Origin: UBA73 sp964364885
GTDB taxonomy: Archaea; Nanobdellota; Nanobdellia; Pacearchaeales; GW2011-AR1
Reading direction: 5' to 3'
Assembly (NCBI GenBank): GCA_964364885.1
Contig: CAYIOA010000039.1
Span: 1 to 7,297 of the forward strand
DNA length: 7,297 bases
Under the pieces are notes generated by a model, which saw only the letters and a list, made by a program, of their open reading frames with translations, searched no databases and had not been told where the DNA came from. Within the stretch, counting starts at the first letter, position 1, and every line of letters begins with the position of its first letter. Shown here one piece after another: positions 5,924 through 7,297 of this stretch. The translations under genes and the position numbers were made by a program.

Positions 5924-5936
5924 GCCCACTTCTCTC

Positions 5937-5942
5937 TTTTTT
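5937..5942 (+). terminator. Oligo-T terminator after the alpha-CTD-like gene
   Basis: A T6 run preceded by TCTCTC lies 14 bases after the stop at 5923. Archaeal RNA polymerase ends on U-rich tracts without needing a hairpin. Confidence 0.45.
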
Positions 5943-5995
5943 AGATTAAAATCTTTATTGTATTGGCATCTATAAATTCTCTCTGCTCGCACAAT

Positions 5996-6001
5996 AAAAA
6001 A
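5996..6001 (-). terminator. Oligo-T terminator after the transglutaminase-like gene
   Basis: The A6 on the plus strand is T6 on the minus strand, one base after the TAG stop at 6003-6005. It faces the T6 of the convergent gene at 5937-5942. Confidence 0.4.
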
Positions 6002-6002
6002 T

Positions 6003-6629
6003 CTACCCCTGATACTCAACTAATTTCCCTGCCTCTCTTTCTATCAAATCAGCCTTTCTTAAATTTCTTATCTGGCTCATCGTCAAGATTTTGCTATGCC
6101 CAATCTTAGTCAAATGCTCAGCAATAAACCAAACTTCTTCATCAGAAGTCATCCAATTATGTTTGTCAAAGATGCTCAAATCAACTGGCTCAGAATAAGT
6201 TCGAAGTGTCTTTGAGCCGCTCTCATTCACAAAATACTCGTGAAAGTAAGACATAACAAGTTCTCTTACGTTTTTATAAATCGGCTCACGATAACGCAGA
6301 ACAGCATGATTCGTTTTTCCTATTGCCCCCCAAAAGCCATCTTTCCTAAAAACAGCAATGACATGATCAAAATCTTTCCTGCTTGCTTCCATATCAACTA
6401 TCAACGGTGGATGTCCTTGTATTCTCAAAGCAACAGCAGCCAGCAAAGCTCCCTCAATGCAATGTGCCTTCCCTTCTCTCAAAACCATTCTCGGAGACAT
6501 GCAAGTATCTCCCTTCTCCTCAAAATTTATTTTCAAACTATTAAGAAAATCCTGAATCTTCTTAGGTGTATTAATCCTCTTTAAAACAGAAAATTCCTCT
6601 AGTGTAAAACCAAGCTCCCCTTTTCCCAT
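6003..6629 (-). CDS. Transglutaminase-like (papain-fold) superfamily protein
   Basis: A 208-residue soluble protein. The centre resembles a transglutaminase core: GKAHCIEGALLAAVALR puts a nucleophile-like Cys57 at the start of a helix, and DFDHVIAVFRKDGFWGAIGKTN supplies His89 on a strand followed by FWGAIGK. The usual third catalytic residue, an Asp about 15 residues after the His (as in W-x-x-x-D), is replaced here (GAIGKTN, Gly104); Asn107 or another residue may stand in, or the protein may not be an enzyme. The segment HAVLRYREPIYKNVRELVMSYFHEYF after it looks like a conserved family block. Substrate and reaction are unknown; hydrolase or transferase activity on peptides is the family expectation. 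The C-terminal third (SDEEVWFIAEHL... to the end) may be a small helical domain. The ATG at 6629 lies about 25 bases from a T-rich TATA-like stretch. It is a single-gene unit. Confidence 0.8.
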   Translation of the reverse strand: MGKGELGFTLEEFSVLKRINTPKKIQDFLNSLKINFEEKGDTCMSPRMVLREGKAHCIEGALLAAVALRIQGHPPLIVDMEASRKDFDHVIAVFRKDGFWGAIGKTNHAVLRYREPIYKNVRELVMSYFHEYFVNESGSKTLRTYSEPVDLSIFDKHNWMTSDEEVWFIAEHLTKIGHSKILTMSQIRNLRKADLIEREAGKLVEYQG

Positions 6630-6649
6630 ATTATTAATTATAATCTACA

Positions 6650-6658
6650 TTAAAAAAA
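6650..6658 (-). promoter_or_regulatory. Weak TATA-like element for the transglutaminase-like gene
   Basis: The minus strand reads GG-TTTTTTTAATG about 25 bases before the ATG at 6629. It is poorer than the TTTAAA boxes elsewhere in the window, but the spacing and the GG just upstream fit. Confidence 0.35.
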
Positions 6659-6679
6659 CCTTCTGCTTGTTACAAAAAC

Positions 6680-6726
6680 TTTAATGTCAATACCGCGTGC
6701 GTTCGGGCTTACGCCCTCACATTAAA
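6680..6726. repeat. GC-rich hairpin island in AT-rich intergenic DNA
   Basis: An outer inverted repeat TTTAATGT (6680-6687) and ACATTAAA (6719-6726) pairs perfectly over 8 bases. Inside lies a GC-rich core containing GGGC-TTAC-GCCC (6705-6708 with 6713-6716) and a competing GCGT/ACGC (6699-6702 with 6711-6714). The core stands out from the AT-rich flanks. It could be a dispersed palindromic repeat, a terminator-like structure or a small RNA; only one copy is in the window. Confidence 0.5.
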
Positions 6727-6761
6727 TTGTAGCAATTTCTCAACTAACCAAAAGACACAAA

Positions 6762-6769
6762 TTTAAATA
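6762..6769 (+). promoter_or_regulatory. TATA box for the 61-residue membrane protein
   Basis: TTTAAATA is centred 25-26 bases before the ATG at 6791. No Shine-Dalgarno sequence is visible, so a leaderless mRNA is expected. Confidence 0.6.
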
Positions 6770-6790
6770 CAAAAAATACCAGTATAATAA

Positions 6791-6976
6791 ATGAAAAAAG
6801 ATAAGGATAAACTCACAATAGCAGTCTACTTCTCAGCGGGATTTATTGCATTAAACATTTTAGAACAATCCTTAACCACGCACGCCCTGGGAATTGCTTT
6901 TCTCATAGCAGCAGTTTATGGAACAGTCTGTATCTTCAAAAAAAAGAAATTTTTATTCACTTCATTTAAAAAATGA
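6791..6976 (+). CDS. Two-helix mini membrane protein (61 residues)
   Basis: I do not recognise this small protein. It has a Lys/Asp-rich start (MKKDKDK), a hydrophobic helix of about residues 9-24 (TIAVYFSAGFIALNIL), a short polar turn (EQSLTTH), a second helix of about residues 32-49 (ALGIAFLIAAVYGTVCIF) and a Lys-rich end (KKKKF...FKK). Both termini are basic, so a hairpin with both ends in the cytoplasm is predicted. A good TATA box at the right spacing supports it being a real gene in spite of its size. Its TGA stop is the beginning of a 10-bp hairpin stem. Function is unknown. Confidence 0.65.
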   Translation: MKKDKDKLTIAVYFSAGFIALNILEQSLTTHALGIAFLIAAVYGTVCIFKKKKFLFTSFKK

Positions 6977-7001
6977 ACTGGCGCGCCGCAGGCGCCAGTT
7001 C
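6975..7001. terminator. Strong GC-rich hairpin between convergent genes
   Basis: The left arm GAACTGGCGC (6975-6984) and the right arm GCGCCAGTTC (6992-7001) pair perfectly around a seven-base loop. The stem begins in the last two bases of the TGA stop of the 61-residue gene. On the minus strand it is followed by a T-rich run (complement of 6964-6973), so it could serve the opposite gene as a terminator. Confidence 0.6.
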
Positions 7002-7002
7002 T

Positions 7003-7042
7003 TTCATCTCAGCCATGTGAGATGAACATGAAAATGTTTTTT
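7003..7042. terminator. Second and third hairpins with T6 tract
   Basis: TTCATCTCA (7003-7011) pairs with TGAGATGAA (7018-7026) over 9 bases. Overlapping its last two bases, AACAT-GAAA-ATGTT (7025-7038) forms a short stem with a GNRA-type loop running into T6 (7037-7042). The second and third hairpins compete for 7025-7026. The third plus the T tract resembles an intrinsic terminator for the plus strand. Confidence 0.5.
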
Positions 7043-7247
7043 AATCGAAGTTATAAATTAAGGGCTTTCCCCTCTGCCTTTTCAAGTCTGATTTGCCCAA
7101 AATATCAATAGATCCGGTCCCATAATAATCTTCCTCCAGAGGAATATCACTAAGTCTACGCACAGCTCTGCTTAGCATTCCGCGTAGCTCCCTGTCCATT
7201 TCTTCCATAGCTCTATCGCTGATTTCTTCCAGTTTAGCTTCTTCCAT
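7041..7247 (-). CDS. Small orphan protein, 68 residues
   Basis: Not recognised. The first 37 residues are a highly charged amphipathic helix (MEEAKLEEISDRAMEEMDRE... to about LSDIPLEE). A Gly/Tyr-containing segment (DYYGTGSIDILGKSD) and a basic end (LKRQRGKPLIYNFD) follow. There is no signal peptide or membrane segment. The gene is supported by a TATA box at the usual spacing (7269-7276, start 7247) and by sensible composition. Its TAA lies in the T6 tract of the third hairpin, and it converges on the 61-residue membrane protein gene. A small adaptor or regulator is possible, but nothing shows it. Confidence 0.65.
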   Translation of the reverse strand: MEEAKLEEISDRAMEEMDRELRGMLSRAVRRLSDIPLEEDYYGTGSIDILGKSDLKRQRGKPLIYNFD

Positions 7248-7268
7248 AACAATTCAACTTAACAGCCC

Positions 7269-7276
7269 TTTTTAAA
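7269..7276 (-). promoter_or_regulatory. TATA box for the 68-residue gene
   Basis: The minus strand reads AAGG-TTTAAAAA, centred 25-26 bases before the ATG at 7247. It is nearly identical in sequence and spacing to the box of the coiled-coil operon at 4422-4429. Confidence 0.6.
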
Positions 7277-7297
7277 CCTTAACAAAACTAAAATAAC

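Noticed and set aside
6240..6584. Plus-strand frame of 114 codons
   Set aside because: It is antisense to the transglutaminase-like gene, with no promoter at its start.

Overview
The window looks like a piece of an archaeal chromosome, most probably from a small-genome DPANN-type lineage such as Woesearchaeota or Pacearchaeota; the lineage is inference. The archaeal signs are direct. There is an archaeal-type (type II) methionine aminopeptidase and a tRNA-Tyr with C1-G72, no encoded CCA and an intron at 37/38 flanked by a bulge-helix-bulge-like fold. Nearly every transcription unit has a TTTAAA(A/T)A box about 25-28 bases before the first codon, so most mRNAs look leaderless. Base composition is AT-rich.

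Layout from left to right: (1) 1-2261, the 3' part of a P2A-type (calcium-pump-like) P-type ATPase whose N-terminus lies outside the window. (2) 2309-3193, methionine aminopeptidase with its own promoter; its stop overlaps, inside one TTAA, the stop of the convergent operon. (3) 3190-4400 on the minus strand, a two-gene operon for a secreted or surface coiled-coil protein with many N-glycosylation sequons and a small one-helix membrane protein with an acidic tail. (4) 4421-4452, back-to-back TATA boxes, then the intron-containing tRNA-Tyr gene (4475-4626). (5) 4627-4831, a gene-free stretch full of inverted repeats. It ends near an 18-base perfect copy of the tRNA-Tyr 3' end, 124 bases from the original, in the style of an attachment-site duplication. 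(6) 4832-5320 minus, an orphan protein in visibly GC-richer DNA. (7) 5439-5923 plus, a small protein ending in a domain resembling the bacterial RNA polymerase alpha C-terminal domain; its reading frame is broken by a -1 shift at or near an A7 run. (8) 6003-6629 minus, a transglutaminase-like (papain-fold) protein. (9) 6630-6790, an intergenic region with a GC-rich hairpin island. (10) 6791-6976 plus, a two-helix mini membrane protein, and 7041-7247 minus, a 68-residue orphan, separated by three consecutive hairpins.

No pathway links all these genes. Most are single-gene transcription units with alternating strands. The only clear operon is the coiled-coil/membrane pair. The strongest leads are the frame-disrupted alpha-CTD-like protein in an archaeon and the duplicated tRNA 3' end beside an orphan gene of different composition. 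I saw no integrase, transposase, CRISPR array or rRNA in the window.
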